Below are positions 1-8,761 of a DNA stretch of 64,000 nt, in pieces. The notes under the pieces are model-generated. The model saw only the letters and a list, made by a program, of their open reading frames with translations, did no database searches and was not told the DNA's origin. The first letter of the stretch is position 1, and each line of letters starts with the position of its first letter. This DNA comes from Jiangella endophytica (GTDB taxonomy: Bacteria; Actinomycetota; Actinomycetes; Jiangellales; Jiangellaceae). The position numbers were made by a program, and so were the translations under genes. The stretch lies in NCBI RefSeq assembly GCF_003427025.1, contig NZ_QVAI01000002.1, positions 186,001-250,000 of the forward strand, read 5' to 3'.

Positions 1-493
1 CGACGTCCTGCAGGTACCGCTCCGCCGCCTCGACGTCGGCCGTGCGGGCGTGCACGATGAGCTCCTTGTCGGACCACCGCGCGTCGATGGCGACGACCAG
101 CGGCGCGGCGCTCAGGGTGCCCGGCTCGAACGCCGCGACGAGCGACGTCGGCACGGTCTCGACGGTGTCGTCGAGCTGCAGGCGGTCCCAGCGCGGGCTC
201 TCGTCGCTCTCCAGCCCGGCGAGGTCGGACGGCTGGTGCGCGTGCATGTCCTCGGCCAGCACGCGGGCGACCAGCGGCGCCGTGAACGGCCCGAGCCGCT
301 CCCGCACCGCGACGACCCCGACGGTGTCGCCGGCCAGCTGCCGCCGGGCGAACTCGTCGTGGTCCTCGGCCGCGCGAAGGGGCAGCGTGGTGTCGAGCAT
401 GTGCGCCAGCCACGACAGTGTGTCGCGGATGCCGGCCGGCATCCGCCGCGTCACGTCATGCGCGTGCGCAGGCTCCTCCTCGGCGTCCGTCAC
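1..493 (-). CDS. Unknown protein, N-terminal 164 codons (runs off left edge)
   Basis: A leftward reading frame stays open from 493 to the window edge, so only the N-terminus is visible. The GTG at 493 is chosen because a GGGGGAGG ribosome-binding site (499-506) lies about five bases upstream. The predicted product has no signal peptide; it starts acidic (DAEEEP), then has a helical stretch ending in LAHMLDTTLP, an Arg/Asp-rich region and a beta-rich tail (LVVAIDARWSDKE). I do not recognise the family. It could be the N-terminal domain of a larger AAA-type or other multidomain protein, but nothing catalytic is visible. Confidence 0.6.
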   Translation of the reverse strand, partial: MTDAEEEPAHAHDVTRRMPAGIRDTLSWLAHMLDTTLPLRAAEDHDEFARRQLAGDTVGVVAVRERLGPFTAPLVARVLAEDMHAHQPSDLAGLESDESPRWDRLQLDDTVETVPTSLVAAFEPGTLSAAPLVVAIDARWSDKELIVHARTADVEAAERYLQDV

Positions 494-620
494 CGTCACC
501 TCCCCCGGCGTCGAAGCGCGACACCTCCTGATGCGCGCTCCACCGTGAAGGCGCTGGTCGTTGCGTGACCGTTTCCCATGCCTCGACGATACGGGCGGCC
601 ACCGGCCGATCTCCATCGGT

Positions 621-1037
621 TTATCCGGCCGCCCGGGGCCCCGCCGCCCGTGCCACCGCAACCAGCTCGGGCGGGCGGAGATCGACGGTGTGGAGGAGGT
701 CGAGCGGGACGCGCTCGGGGGTGTGGCCGTCGGTGAGTTCGGGGCCGCAGCGCAGGGCCGGGTCCACGGTCAGCAGCCGGGCGAGGAAGACATGTTGACG
801 GGTGGGGTGAGCGGGGGTCGGCGGGACGACGTGGACCTGGCCGAGGAGGGCGGCGGTCGCGCCGAGCTCCTCCATGAGCTCCCGGTGCAGGGCGGCCTCG
901 ATCGACGCGTCACAGGGCTCGACCCGGCCGCCGGGCGTCGTCCAGTAGGGCGGGCGGCCCGGCTTCGTGCGCTTGATCAGCACCAGCCGCCCGGCGTCGT
1001 CGACGAGGAGGGCTCGGGCCGAACGGGTCACCGTCAC
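621..1037 (-). CDS. NUDIX hydrolase
   Basis: A 138-residue NUDIX-fold protein that would hydrolyse a nucleoside diphosphate linked to another group X. The NUDIX box starts at GGRVEP (about residue 36) and ends with RELMEELGA. It has one extra residue between the first Gly and the REL core compared with the usual spacing, so metal binding may be slightly altered. The substrate cannot be read from sequence. It starts at GTG 1037 behind a GGGGG stretch and is divergent, 40 bases apart, from an OGG-fold glycosylase-like gene. That invites, but does not prove, a role in oxidised-nucleotide clean-up. Confidence 0.85.
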   Translation of the reverse strand: MTVTRSARALLVDDAGRLVLIKRTKPGRPPYWTTPGGRVEPCDASIEAALHRELMEELGATAALLGQVHVVPPTPAHPTRQHVFLARLLTVDPALRCGPELTDGHTPERVPLDLLHTVDLRPPELVAVARAAGPRAAG

Positions 1038-1077
1038 GGCCCCCGATCATGTCAGTCCCGCCCCGTACCTTGACCCC

Positions 1078-1830
1078 ATGAGCACGTCGCCGCCACCGGT
1101 GCTGCGCGATCTGCTGGACCGCTACGCCGACGTGCGCGAACAGCCCGCACCCCTCCGGCCGAGCACCTGGCAGAACGCGCTCATCCGCGTGCCCGACGGG
1201 CTCGAGGCCACCACGCTGCTGAGCAGCCGCCGCTTCACCAGCGCCGTGCCGGGGTCGAAGACGCACGACCGCATGGTCAGCCGCGACGGCGTCCGGCGGG
1301 CGTGTGCCGCCATGAACGTCGACGACACCAACGAGGTGGTGCAGACGTTCGTGCTGGCCATGGCATGGTCGTCCGGCCTGACCGGCGGTCGCTACCAGGC
1401 CAACACCGCGACGGCGATCCTCGACCCGGCCCGCGCATTCCGCGTCCTCAGCGACGCCGCCAAGGCGCTGCGGCACGCCGCCTCCATGCACGACGGCGCG
1501 CTCGAGGACGTGCACCGGTGGTGGTCGTTGCCGGGCATCGGGCAGTCCTACGCCAGCAAGTGGTGGGCCTTCGCCGGCCACGCCCGCGGGCGCGACTGGC
1601 AGCCGCTCGTCCTCGACACCCGGGTCTACGCCACGCTCAACGACACCCTGCGCATCGGCGGCACGGCGCGGCTGGCCGGCTCGCGGCGCCGGGCCGACCG
1701 CTACCGCGCCTACGTCGAGACCATCCACCGCTGGGCCGTCGACCTGCAGGTGTCCGGCCTCGACGTCGACGCCGGACGCATCGAGTTCGTGCTGTCCCAC
1801 CACAACGGAGGCGCACCACCGGCCGCATAA
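1078..1830 (+). CDS. OGG-fold DNA glycosylase-like protein, copy 1
   Basis: A 250-residue protein, first of a tandem paralogous pair. About residues 155-200 read as a helix-hairpin-helix/glycosylase core: LPGIGQSYASKWW followed by QPLVLDTRVYATLN. This resembles the GxGxxxAxK...PLILDxRV pattern of the '8-oxoguanine glycosylase OGG fold' family. The Asp of VLD would correspond to the conserved catalytic Asp of HhH-GPD enzymes; the Lys used by bifunctional OGG1 is not at its usual place, so a monofunctional or non-enzymatic role is possible. Start ATG 1078 was preferred over an upstream in-frame start because it clears the divergent NUDIX gene. Family assignment is by remembered motif only. Confidence 0.6.
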   Translation: MSTSPPPVLRDLLDRYADVREQPAPLRPSTWQNALIRVPDGLEATTLLSSRRFTSAVPGSKTHDRMVSRDGVRRACAAMNVDDTNEVVQTFVLAMAWSSGLTGGRYQANTATAILDPARAFRVLSDAAKALRHAASMHDGALEDVHRWWSLPGIGQSYASKWWAFAGHARGRDWQPLVLDTRVYATLNDTLRIGGTARLAGSRRRADRYRAYVETIHRWAVDLQVSGLDVDAGRIEFVLSHHNGGAPPAA

Positions 1831-1904
1831 AACCACTGACCAACAGTCCCTCCATGGGCGTAATGTCCCGATCAGAGACATCAGCGGCCCACGGGGGTGG
1901 CCAC

Positions 1905-2672
1905 ATGGTGCGCACCATCAGCGGCACGAGCCTGCCGGCCGCACTGCCGGCGCTCATCGACAAGTACCGCGACGCCCAGCCGAGGCCGGTGCGGTTCCGC
2001 CCGCCGAACTGGACGGCGGTGCTCTACCACGTGCACCCGCAGCTCGACGTCACGGCACTGCTGCGCAGCCGGGCCTACACGACGCCGCTGGACGGCTCGA
2101 AGGCGAGGGACCGGACGGTCACGTTCGCCGCCGTCCGGGCGGCCTGCCACGCGATGGACATCGGCAACGAACGCGAGGTGCTGCAGGCGTTCGTCCTCAC
2201 GATGGCCTGGGCGTCGGCGGGCGCGGCCAACCCGACGTTGCGGGCGACCGCGCGGGCGCTCGGCGACCCGGACCGCGCACACCGGATCCTCAGCGACTCG
2301 GTGCGCCGGCTCCGTTCGGCCGAGACCCTGCACGACGGCGTGCTGGAGGCCAACCACCGGGCCTGGTCACTGCGCGGCGTCGGCCAGTCGCTGGCCAGCC
2401 GCTGGTGGACCGGCGCCGGCGACGTCACCGGGCGCGCCTGGCAGCCACTGGTGCTCGACGACCGGATCTACGCGACCCTCAACCGGACCCTCCTGATCGG
2501 CGGCACGGCCCGGCTCGCCAGCTCGCGCAGCCGCGCGGACCGCTACCGTGCCTACGTCGACGCAGTGCATCGGTGGGCGCTGGAGCTGCGGCACGAGGGG
2601 CGCGACGCCGACGCGGAGCGCATCGCGTTCGTGCTCGAGCGGCACGACGGCGGGGCGACCCCGTCGGCCTGA
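1905..2672 (+). CDS. OGG-fold DNA glycosylase-like protein, copy 2
   Basis: A 255-residue paralogue of the preceding gene, aligning end to end. Shared blocks include RPxxWxAxL near the N-terminus, the DGS/GSK-DR motif, EVxQxFVLxMAWxS, the hairpin GVGQSLASRWW, QPLVLDDRIYATLN, and RADRYRAYVxxxHRWAxEL near the end. Copy 1 has ASKWW and copy 2 ASRWW, a Lys-to-Arg change in the hairpin helix. Start ATG 1905 follows a GGGGGTGG ribosome-binding site; in-frame ATGs at 1854 and 1863 are alternatives. The 74-base gap to copy 1 allows co-transcription. Function is inferred from the fold only. Confidence 0.6.
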   Translation: MVRTISGTSLPAALPALIDKYRDAQPRPVRFRPPNWTAVLYHVHPQLDVTALLRSRAYTTPLDGSKARDRTVTFAAVRAACHAMDIGNEREVLQAFVLTMAWASAGAANPTLRATARALGDPDRAHRILSDSVRRLRSAETLHDGVLEANHRAWSLRGVGQSLASRWWTGAGDVTGRAWQPLVLDDRIYATLNRTLLIGGTARLASSRSRADRYRAYVDAVHRWALELRHEGRDADAERIAFVLERHDGGATPSA

Positions 2673-2829
2673 CGAGGTCACTGGAAGGCATCTTTCCGAT
2701 CGTTCGCCTGACCCACGCGGGGATCTGCGCAATCATGGTCAAATACCGCAACGGCGCGGGACGTTCCGCGGGGTAGGTCGCAGCTGTCGACGTCGCACCC
2801 GGCACACCCAGGTGATGGAAGGGACAGAC

Positions 2830-4647
2830 GTGACGACACACCCTGCTCTCGACGACGAGCAGCAGCAGCTCGACCGCTCGTACGCCCTTCTGGGCGACGA
2901 CGCGCCGGACCTGCCGCCGCTCTTCGGCCGGGTCGACGACGCCGGCGGCTCGCGCTACGTGGGTCGCGTCGACGTCCGCGACGTTACCGGCGACACCATC
3001 GTCGCCGCCTGGCACTCGCCCGAGGCCGGCGCGTTCTATCGGTCCTGCGCCGCCGATCCGGCCGGCGTCACGCTCAAGCGGATCGTCACGGTCAGCGACC
3101 GCCAGGTCATCGCCGTGCACGACGAGATCGCTGACGGCGCCGCCGGCGACGTCAGCACCAGCCGCGACCACCGCCCCGTCGTGGGCAAGGTCGTCGTCGC
3201 GGCGCTCGAGCAGTTCCGCACCGGCGCGCTCGCCGAGACCACCGCCACGCTGCGGCCCGAGCAGTACGACATCGTCCGCCGGCCGGCGCGGAGCGTCCTC
3301 GTCATCCAGGGCGGCCCCGGCACCGGCAAGACCATCACCGCGCTGCACCGCGCCGCCTGGCTGGTCGCCAACGACACCGCCGTGCGCTCCGCCGGCCTGC
3401 TGGTCGTCGTCCCCACGCCCACGCTGCGCAGCTACGTCGCCGACGTGCTGCCCCGACTCGGCGTCGACGCCGTCGTCACCGACATCGCGGCGCTCTACGA
3501 CGGCCCGGCGGCCCGGCGTGGCCACGACACCCGGCCGGAGGCGGCGCGGGTCAAGGGCTCGGCCGTCATGGCGATGGTGCTGCGCCGGCTGGTCGAGGCG
3601 TCCGGCGAGCCGGCCACACCCGAAGAGCTGCTCAGCGGCCTGTACGCCGACCCCGCCCTGCTGGAGCGGCTGGCCGACGACCTGCTCAAGGCCGGCCAGC
3701 GCGACGTGCTGTATCGCGAGCCGGCCGCGTCACTCGACGCCGAGCCGTGGACCGCCGACGACCTCGTGCTGCTCGACGAACTGTCGCACCTGATCGGCCG
3801 CGCGGCGCCGCGTTACGGGCACGCCGTCGTCGACGAGGCGCAGAACCTCTCGCCGATGCAGGCCCGCGCCATCGCCCGGCGCTGCCGCGACGTCACGCTG
3901 ACCGGCGACCTCGAGTGCTCGACCGGCCGCGGCAAGCACGACGACTGGAGCGAGCTGACCGGCTACTTCGGGTCCGAGTCCCACGAGGCCACGCTGACCC
4001 TCGGCTACCGCGTCCCCCGTCCCGTCGTGGAGCTGTCGCGGCGGCAGCTGCCCGACGGCGGCGCGCTCGATCTCGCGCGGTCGCTGCGCGACGGGCTCGG
4101 CCATCCGCTGGTCCGCCGGGTCGACCCGGGCGACGAGGCGGCGGTCGCGCTGTCCGCCGGCGAGGCCGCGGCGGGGACGGGGTTCAAGGTCGGCGTGGTG
4201 GTCGCGCCGGCGCGTTACGACGAGACACTTCGGTACTGCCAGTCGGCCGGCGTCAAGGTCGGCGACGGTCGCGAAGGCGACCTCGCCCAGCCGGTCACCC
4301 TGATCCCCGCCGACCTCGCCAACGGCCTCGAGTTCGACGCGATCGCGCTGGTCGAGCCGGCCGAGATCGGCGACGGCACCGAGCTGGGCCGGCGGCTGCT
4401 CTACGTCGCGATGACGCGCTGTACGCAGTCGCTGGCGATCTTCCACTCGACGTCGCTGCCCGCCGGCATGGAGCACCTGGAGCGCCCGGCTGCGCCGTCC
4501 CGCGAGCCTGAGGTCGAGCACCGTCCGCGCGCGGCCCGCTCGGAGGACCTCTTCGAGCTGTTCGAACTGCTGCGCGACGACGACCGCATGCTGGTCGAGG
4601 TCCTCATTCGGCGCCTCGTCCGCGACTCCCTCGAACGCGGCGACTGA
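2830..4647 (+). CDS. HelD/HelR-like superfamily 1 helicase, short form
   Basis: A 605-residue UvrD/Rep-type ATPase of the HelD class, whose members bind RNA polymerase and recycle it. Visible motifs are Walker A GGPGTGKT (about 160), motif II VVDEAQNLSPMQ (about 335), LTGDLECST, LGYRVPRPVV, ANGLEFDAIAL and LYVAMTRCTQSL (about 520-535). The HelD-specific FGR...YVGR...AWHSPEAGAFYR block begins only about 30 residues from the N-terminus. The usual long N-terminal coiled coil that enters the RNAP secondary channel therefore looks absent or very short. GTG 2830 has a GGAAGGG site upstream; ATG 2815 is an alternative. A C-terminal acidic/Arg tail of about 60 residues follows the helicase. Confidence 0.85.
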   Translation: MTTHPALDDEQQQLDRSYALLGDDAPDLPPLFGRVDDAGGSRYVGRVDVRDVTGDTIVAAWHSPEAGAFYRSCAADPAGVTLKRIVTVSDRQVIAVHDEIADGAAGDVSTSRDHRPVVGKVVVAALEQFRTGALAETTATLRPEQYDIVRRPARSVLVIQGGPGTGKTITALHRAAWLVANDTAVRSAGLLVVVPTPTLRSYVADVLPRLGVDAVVTDIAALYDGPAARRGHDTRPEAARVKGSAVMAMVLRRLVEASGEPATPEELLSGLYADPALLERLADDLLKAGQRDVLYREPAASLDAEPWTADDLVLLDELSHLIGRAAPRYGHAVVDEAQNLSPMQARAIARRCRDVTLTGDLECSTGRGKHDDWSELTGYFGSESHEATLTLGYRVPRPVVELSRRQLPDGGALDLARSLRDGLGHPLVRRVDPGDEAAVALSAGEAAAGTGFKVGVVVAPARYDETLRYCQSAGVKVGDGREGDLAQPVTLIPADLANGLEFDAIALVEPAEIGDGTELGRRLLYVAMTRCTQSLAIFHSTSLPAGMEHLERPAAPSREPEVEHRPRAARSEDLFELFELLRDDDRMLVEVLIRRLVRDSLERGD

Positions 4648-4670
4648 GTCCGACCCTCGGGCATTTAGTT

Positions 4671-4698
4671 CACCTAGTGAAACCGTCACCACCTAGTG
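4671..4698 (+). promoter_or_regulatory. Direct repeat CACCTAGTG x2, candidate operator
   Basis: CACCTAGTG occurs at 4671-4679 and again at 4690-4698. The start-to-start spacing of 19 bases is close to two helical turns. It lies in the relatively AT-rich gap between the helicase and the WYL regulator pair, about 145 bases before the latter's start. Each copy has CAC/GTG half-sites. I infer a regulator-binding site, perhaps autoregulatory for the WYL pair; no promoter boxes are clear. Confidence 0.3.
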
Positions 4699-4841
4699 CC
4701 TAACGTATTCCAAGCGTTCTAGGGGGTTAGCAGCAATCTACACTCCGATAATTCTCCCCCAATGAGAAACGACCAACTAGTCTGGCCTTTCTCGTGACTC
4801 GGGCATAGCATAATCGTCCGATGTTGCTGTGGAGGGGCGCC

Positions 4842-5756
4842 ATGGCTGGTGGACGGGACCAACTCGGTCCTTTGGAGAGGGTGACGCGGGTGCTGGTCGC
4901 GCTGGTCGCGGCCGAGCCCAAGGGCATCCGCACGCCGCGATTGCTGAAGATCGCGGCCTTCGGCGGGGGAGAAGAACATCATGTCCGGCAGTTGAAACGA
5001 CTGATCGAGGATCTCAACGGCGCCGGGTGGGACATCCGCAACACCGCATCCCCCGGCCAGACAGCCATCTATCGCGCGTTCGCCGGTGACAATCGGCTGC
5101 GACTGAGCCTGACGCCGGAACAGCGGACCGAACTGGCCCGCGCCGCACTGATCGCCGGCTACGCCGAGTTCGCCACGCGGGCCGGTATCGAGGGCACCGG
5201 CGCACCGCCCACCCCGGAGCTGCGCACCGCGCCGCAGTCCGAACGCAACGACGACGCACTGAACAAGGTGCTCTACGCGCTGGAACGGCACTGCCGGCTC
5301 CGTTTCGTCTACAAGCGGCGCCCGCGCGTGGTGCACCCGCATTTCGTCTATCCCGGAACGTCGGGATGGCATCTGGTCGGCCACGAGGACGGCAGCGAGA
5401 AGCACAAGCGGTTCGTCACCGACCGCATGTCAGACGTGCGCGTCGACCTGCCTCGTACGGCCGACCCGCGGTACGAGCCGTACCGCGACGAGCTCGATCC
5501 CCTGACCTGGGCGATCGACGAACCGATGGACGTGACGGTCGAGACCACGCCGGCACACCGCAACCAGGTAGAGACGCTGCTCGGCATGTCGTCGTACCAC
5601 GAGATCGACGACGACGCCGTCCGGCTGACCATCCGGGTGACCCACCGAGCGGCGTTCCGCAACCGTCTCTACGAACTCGGCCCCCGAGTGCGCGTGCTCG
5701 CACCCGAGACCATCCGTCGCGAGCTCCTGCAGGAGCTGGAATCACTTCTGGACTGA
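4842..5756 (+). CDS. PafB-like WYL-domain transcriptional regulator
   Basis: A 304-residue protein with an N-terminal winged-helix region (PLERVTRVLVALVAAEPKG, then a helix with HHVRQLKRLIEDL), a linker, and a C-terminal WYL domain at about residues 150-220. The WYL domain includes RLRFVYKRRP, HPHFVYPGTSGWHLVGH and RFVTDRM; a WCX-like extension follows. In mycobacteria PafB and PafC form a DNA-damage-responsive activator whose WYL domains sense a ligand. Here the two genes are separated by only three bases (4842-5756, then 5760-6758), the PafBC arrangement, but no proteasome accessory gene is adjacent, so this may be a paralogous pair. ATG 4842 has a GGAGGGG site; ATG 4821 is upstream in frame. 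Confidence 0.7.
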   Translation: MAGGRDQLGPLERVTRVLVALVAAEPKGIRTPRLLKIAAFGGGEEHHVRQLKRLIEDLNGAGWDIRNTASPGQTAIYRAFAGDNRLRLSLTPEQRTELARAALIAGYAEFATRAGIEGTGAPPTPELRTAPQSERNDDALNKVLYALERHCRLRFVYKRRPRVVHPHFVYPGTSGWHLVGHEDGSEKHKRFVTDRMSDVRVDLPRTADPRYEPYRDELDPLTWAIDEPMDVTVETTPAHRNQVETLLGMSSYHEIDDDAVRLTIRVTHRAAFRNRLYELGPRVRVLAPETIRRELLQELESLLD

Positions 5757-5759
5757 CCC

Positions 5760-6758
5760 ATGAGCGTTCCTCCGCCCGTGTTCGTCCGCCGCTTCGAGCG
5801 GGTGACACACGCACTTCGCATCCTCACCATGCACCCCGACGGCATCCCGCTGCGCCGGCTCGCGGCCGAGCTGGATGTGGACGAGCCGACGCTGCGCGGC
5901 GAGCTGGTCGCGTTCTACTGCGCCGACAGCGCCGCGTTCGATCCCGGCCCGCTGCGCCAGGTGCGCATCGAGTTCCTGAACGCCGGCGGCGAGACCGACG
6001 ACGTCGACCCGGCGGTCGCCGAGGTGGTGCGCGCTTCGGCCGACCACCCGGCGGCGGAGATCGGCGTGCAGCACACGTCGCCGGCCGAACTCGCGCACAT
6101 CTACCGCGCCGGCCAGGCGCTGCTGTCGCTGGAACCGGAGAACGACGCGCTCGACGGCGCGCTCCGGGCGCTCGGCGACACCCTGCTGCAGGGCATCCGC
6201 CCGGTCGACGACCACTGGAAGGCCGAGCTGGCCGGCCTCCTCGTCCGCGCGATCGAGCAGCGGCGCTGGGTGCGGGTCGAGTACACGCCGGTGTGGCGCG
6301 AGGACGGCCTGGCGCACCGCATCGCGCCGTACCGCCTGTTGCGCACCCGGCGCGGCTGGGAGTGCGACGCCGGCATGTCCACCGACGGGCGGGTGGTCGG
6401 CAGTTTCCTGCTCACCGGCATCCGCGAGGCGACGATGCTGGACGAGACCTTCGAGCGTCCGCCGGAGGTCGACGACCGGCTGGCCGGCACCCGATTCGAG
6501 CAGCAGGTCGAGCTGGTGGTGCCGCAGGACGCGCGCTGGGCGGTCGACCGGTTCACCGAGGGCTCGGAGCTGCTCGACGAGGACGCGGAGTCGGCGAAGT
6601 TGCGGGTCCGGCTGCTGCCGCCGGTGGAACGGCGCCTCGGCATCCTGCTCCTGGCGGCGGGGCCGCTGGCGTTCGTCACCCACCCGCCCGCGCTGGCCGA
6701 CGCCGGGCGCGCGCTCGCCCGCGAGCTCCTGGTCCACCACGGCCGCACCGCCCGCTGA
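5760..6758 (+). CDS. PafC-like WYL-domain transcriptional regulator
   Basis: A 332-residue partner of the preceding gene, starting three bases after its stop. It opens with a DeoR/YafY-like winged helix (VTHALRILTMHPDGIPLRRLAAEL, then DEPTLRGEL). The central WYL-type region contains AIEQRRWVRVEYTP and HRIAPYRLLRTRRGWECDAG, and the C-terminal WCX-like domain contains ELVVPQDARWAVDRF. PafC proteins commonly have a more diverged WYL motif than PafB, as here. Tight coupling suggests the two proteins act together, probably as a heterodimer. Which promoters they control is unknown; the NDp-like repeat copies in this window are natural candidates to test. Confidence 0.65.
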   Translation: MSVPPPVFVRRFERVTHALRILTMHPDGIPLRRLAAELDVDEPTLRGELVAFYCADSAAFDPGPLRQVRIEFLNAGGETDDVDPAVAEVVRASADHPAAEIGVQHTSPAELAHIYRAGQALLSLEPENDALDGALRALGDTLLQGIRPVDDHWKAELAGLLVRAIEQRRWVRVEYTPVWREDGLAHRIAPYRLLRTRRGWECDAGMSTDGRVVGSFLLTGIREATMLDETFERPPEVDDRLAGTRFEQQVELVVPQDARWAVDRFTEGSELLDEDAESAKLRVRLLPPVERRLGILLLAAGPLAFVTHPPALADAGRALARELLVHHGRTAR

Positions 6759-6788
6759 CCGCCCGGCGCCGCATGCCAGGCTTACGGC

Positions 6789-7211
6789 ATGGCTGAGAAC
6801 GCACGACGGACGGTGTCCCTGCGACGAGTCGGCGAGCGCCGCTACGTCGCCACCAACGCCCGCGGCGGCGAGCTGCCGTTCGGGCAGGGCGACGACGGCG
6901 ACTTCACCCCGGTGGAGCTGCTGCTGACCGCGATCGCGGGGTGCTCGGCGGTCGACATCGACCTCATCACGTCGCGCCGTGCCGAGCCGGAGAAGTTCGA
7001 GATGGTCACCACGGCGAACAAGATCCGCGACGATCAGGGCAACCGGCTCGAGGACATCGAGGTGTCGATCCGCATCCGGTTCCCCGGGGGCGAGGCCGGC
7101 GACGCCGCGCGCGAGGTGCTGCCCGACGCCGTCCAGAAGTCGCACGACCGCCTGTGCACCGTGAGCCGGACCGTCGAGATCGGCACGCCGATCGCGATGC
7201 GCGTGGACTGA
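6789..7211 (+). CDS. OsmC family peroxiredoxin-like protein
   Basis: A 140-residue OsmC/Ohr-superfamily protein, expected to reduce organic hydroperoxides using two cysteines. The first Cys is in LTAIAGCSAVDID (about residue 56) and the second in HDRLCTVSRTV (about 122), the standard spacing. The FTPVELLLTAIAGCS stretch is the family signature. It is cytosolic, with no signal peptide. It starts 30 bases after the WYL pair, and the SWIM gene follows in 7 bases, so the four may share a transcript. Confidence 0.88.
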   Translation: MAENARRTVSLRRVGERRYVATNARGGELPFGQGDDGDFTPVELLLTAIAGCSAVDIDLITSRRAEPEKFEMVTTANKIRDDQGNRLEDIEVSIRIRFPGGEAGDAAREVLPDAVQKSHDRLCTVSRTVEIGTPIAMRVD

Positions 7212-7218
7212 CGCGCGC

Positions 7219-8751
7219 ATGCCCTGGCTCGACGGCCTCCACGACCTGGCGGACTCACGGACCGTCGAACGCGGCCGCGCCTACGCCGAGCGCGGCCACG
7301 TGGTCGAGGTGGTCGAGAACGGTGACCGGCTGAGTGCGGTGGTCCGTGGCACCGACGACTACCGGGTCGAGCTCGTCGCCGCCACCGAGAGCTGGTTCTG
7401 CGACTGCCCGGTCGGCGTGACCGGCGCGTTCTGCAAGCACTGCGTGGCCGTCGCCATCGCGGCAGCACGCGGCGGCCCGCGCGACGACCCCGACGACACC
7501 GCGGTCGATCTCGCGAGGTACGACGACGAGCCTGCCGATATCGACGTGACCACCCTGGCCGACGAGGTCGCGCAGGTGTTCAGGCCACGACGACGCTCCT
7601 ACGACTACACCCAGGCCAACGCCTACGCGGACGAGGCGGAAGCGACGGTCGGGCGGCTGGAGAATCGGTCCCGCGAGACGGCCTCCCCGGAGCTGCTGAC
7701 CGTGGTGCAGGCCGCGATCGACCACGCGGTGCGCGCCATCCTGCGCAGCGACGACTCGTCCGGGGCGCAGGGTTCACAGATCGAGCGCTTGCTCGACGCG
7801 CACCGGAGCGCGGCCGCACACGTCGGTCTCGATCGGAAGGCCGCGACGAAGCTGGCCGAATGGCTGTTCCGGTTCATGTTCGACGGCCGGCAGGACTTCT
7901 TCGTCGTCGACATCGACCAGTACGCCGATGCCGTCGGACCCGACGGGATCGACCTGTACCGGCGCCTGCTGGACAACGTCGGCGACGACCAGGCGCCCGG
8001 GTCGGCGGTGCGCCACGCCCGGGGCCGGCTGGCGATCCTGAGCCGGGACCCGGACGAGATCATCGCGCACTTCGACGTCGACCCGCCCCACCTCGTCCAC
8101 GTGACGGATCTCGTCAGCGCCCTGGACGACGCCGGGTACACCGACCTCGCGACGGAGCAAGCCCGGCGAGGAGTCGCCGCCGACCCCGGGTCGCCGTTCG
8201 TCGCGACCCTGGTCGACCGGCTGGTCGAGGACGCGCAGCGGCACGGCGCCCTGGACGAGGCGGCTCGGCTGCGAGGCGACGACTTTCGCCACCGGCCTTC
8301 CACCGCCACCTACGCCGCGTTCGAACGGGTGGCGATCGACGCCGGCACGTGGGCCGCTGAGCGGGACCAGGCCGACCCGATCCTGGCCGCGGCCGACCCA
8401 CGAGGCTGGGTGTCGACACTGCTGCGCCGCGGCGAATCGGGCGCGGCGTGGGCGGCGGCGGAGACGTTGCCGGAGCGGATCGGCCTCGACCTCTGGCGGC
8501 GGCTGTTCCGGGCGCAGGTGCGGATCGACCCGGCATCGACGCTCCCGCACTACCGCCGTCTGGTCGACGAGGCGGTGGTCATCGCGGACCGCCGGAACTA
8601 CCAGACGGCCGCACGGCTGCTCCGGAGCATGCGCGACGCCGCGGCGAAGGCGAACCGATCGGCGGAGTTCGACACCTACCTGGCCAGCCTCCGCGATCGC
8701 TACCGGCGCCGTCGGGCGTTCGACGACGAGCTGCGGCGATGCGGACTGTGA
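7219..8751 (+). CDS. SWIM zinc-finger family protein
   Basis: A 510-residue protein with an N-terminal SWIM zinc finger at about residues 55-75: WFCDCPVGVTGAFCKHC, giving CxC...CxH ligands. The remainder is alpha-helical, with a TPR-like second half (repeated EAARLRGDD and AAWAAAETLPERI helices). SWIM proteins bind nucleic acid or partners, and several bacterial ones sit with helicase genes. The partner here is unknown. It begins 7 bases after osmC and ends 10 bases before the convergent DUF2277 gene. Confidence 0.8.
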   Translation: MPWLDGLHDLADSRTVERGRAYAERGHVVEVVENGDRLSAVVRGTDDYRVELVAATESWFCDCPVGVTGAFCKHCVAVAIAAARGGPRDDPDDTAVDLARYDDEPADIDVTTLADEVAQVFRPRRRSYDYTQANAYADEAEATVGRLENRSRETASPELLTVVQAAIDHAVRAILRSDDSSGAQGSQIERLLDAHRSAAAHVGLDRKAATKLAEWLFRFMFDGRQDFFVVDIDQYADAVGPDGIDLYRRLLDNVGDDQAPGSAVRHARGRLAILSRDPDEIIAHFDVDPPHLVHVTDLVSALDDAGYTDLATEQARRGVAADPGSPFVATLVDRLVEDAQRHGALDEAARLRGDDFRHRPSTATYAAFERVAIDAGTWAAERDQADPILAAADPRGWVSTLLRRGESGAAWAAAETLPERIGLDLWRRLFRAQVRIDPASTLPHYRRLVDEAVVIADRRNYQTAARLLRSMRDAAAKANRSAEFDTYLASLRDRYRRRRAFDDELRRCGL

Positions 8752-8761
8752 CCGGCGGCCG

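Noticed and set aside
1302..1904. Long upstream extension of the second OGG-fold gene to 1302
   Set aside because: That extension overlaps copy 1 in another frame and reads as Arg/Pro-rich shadow sequence; family alignment begins after 1905.
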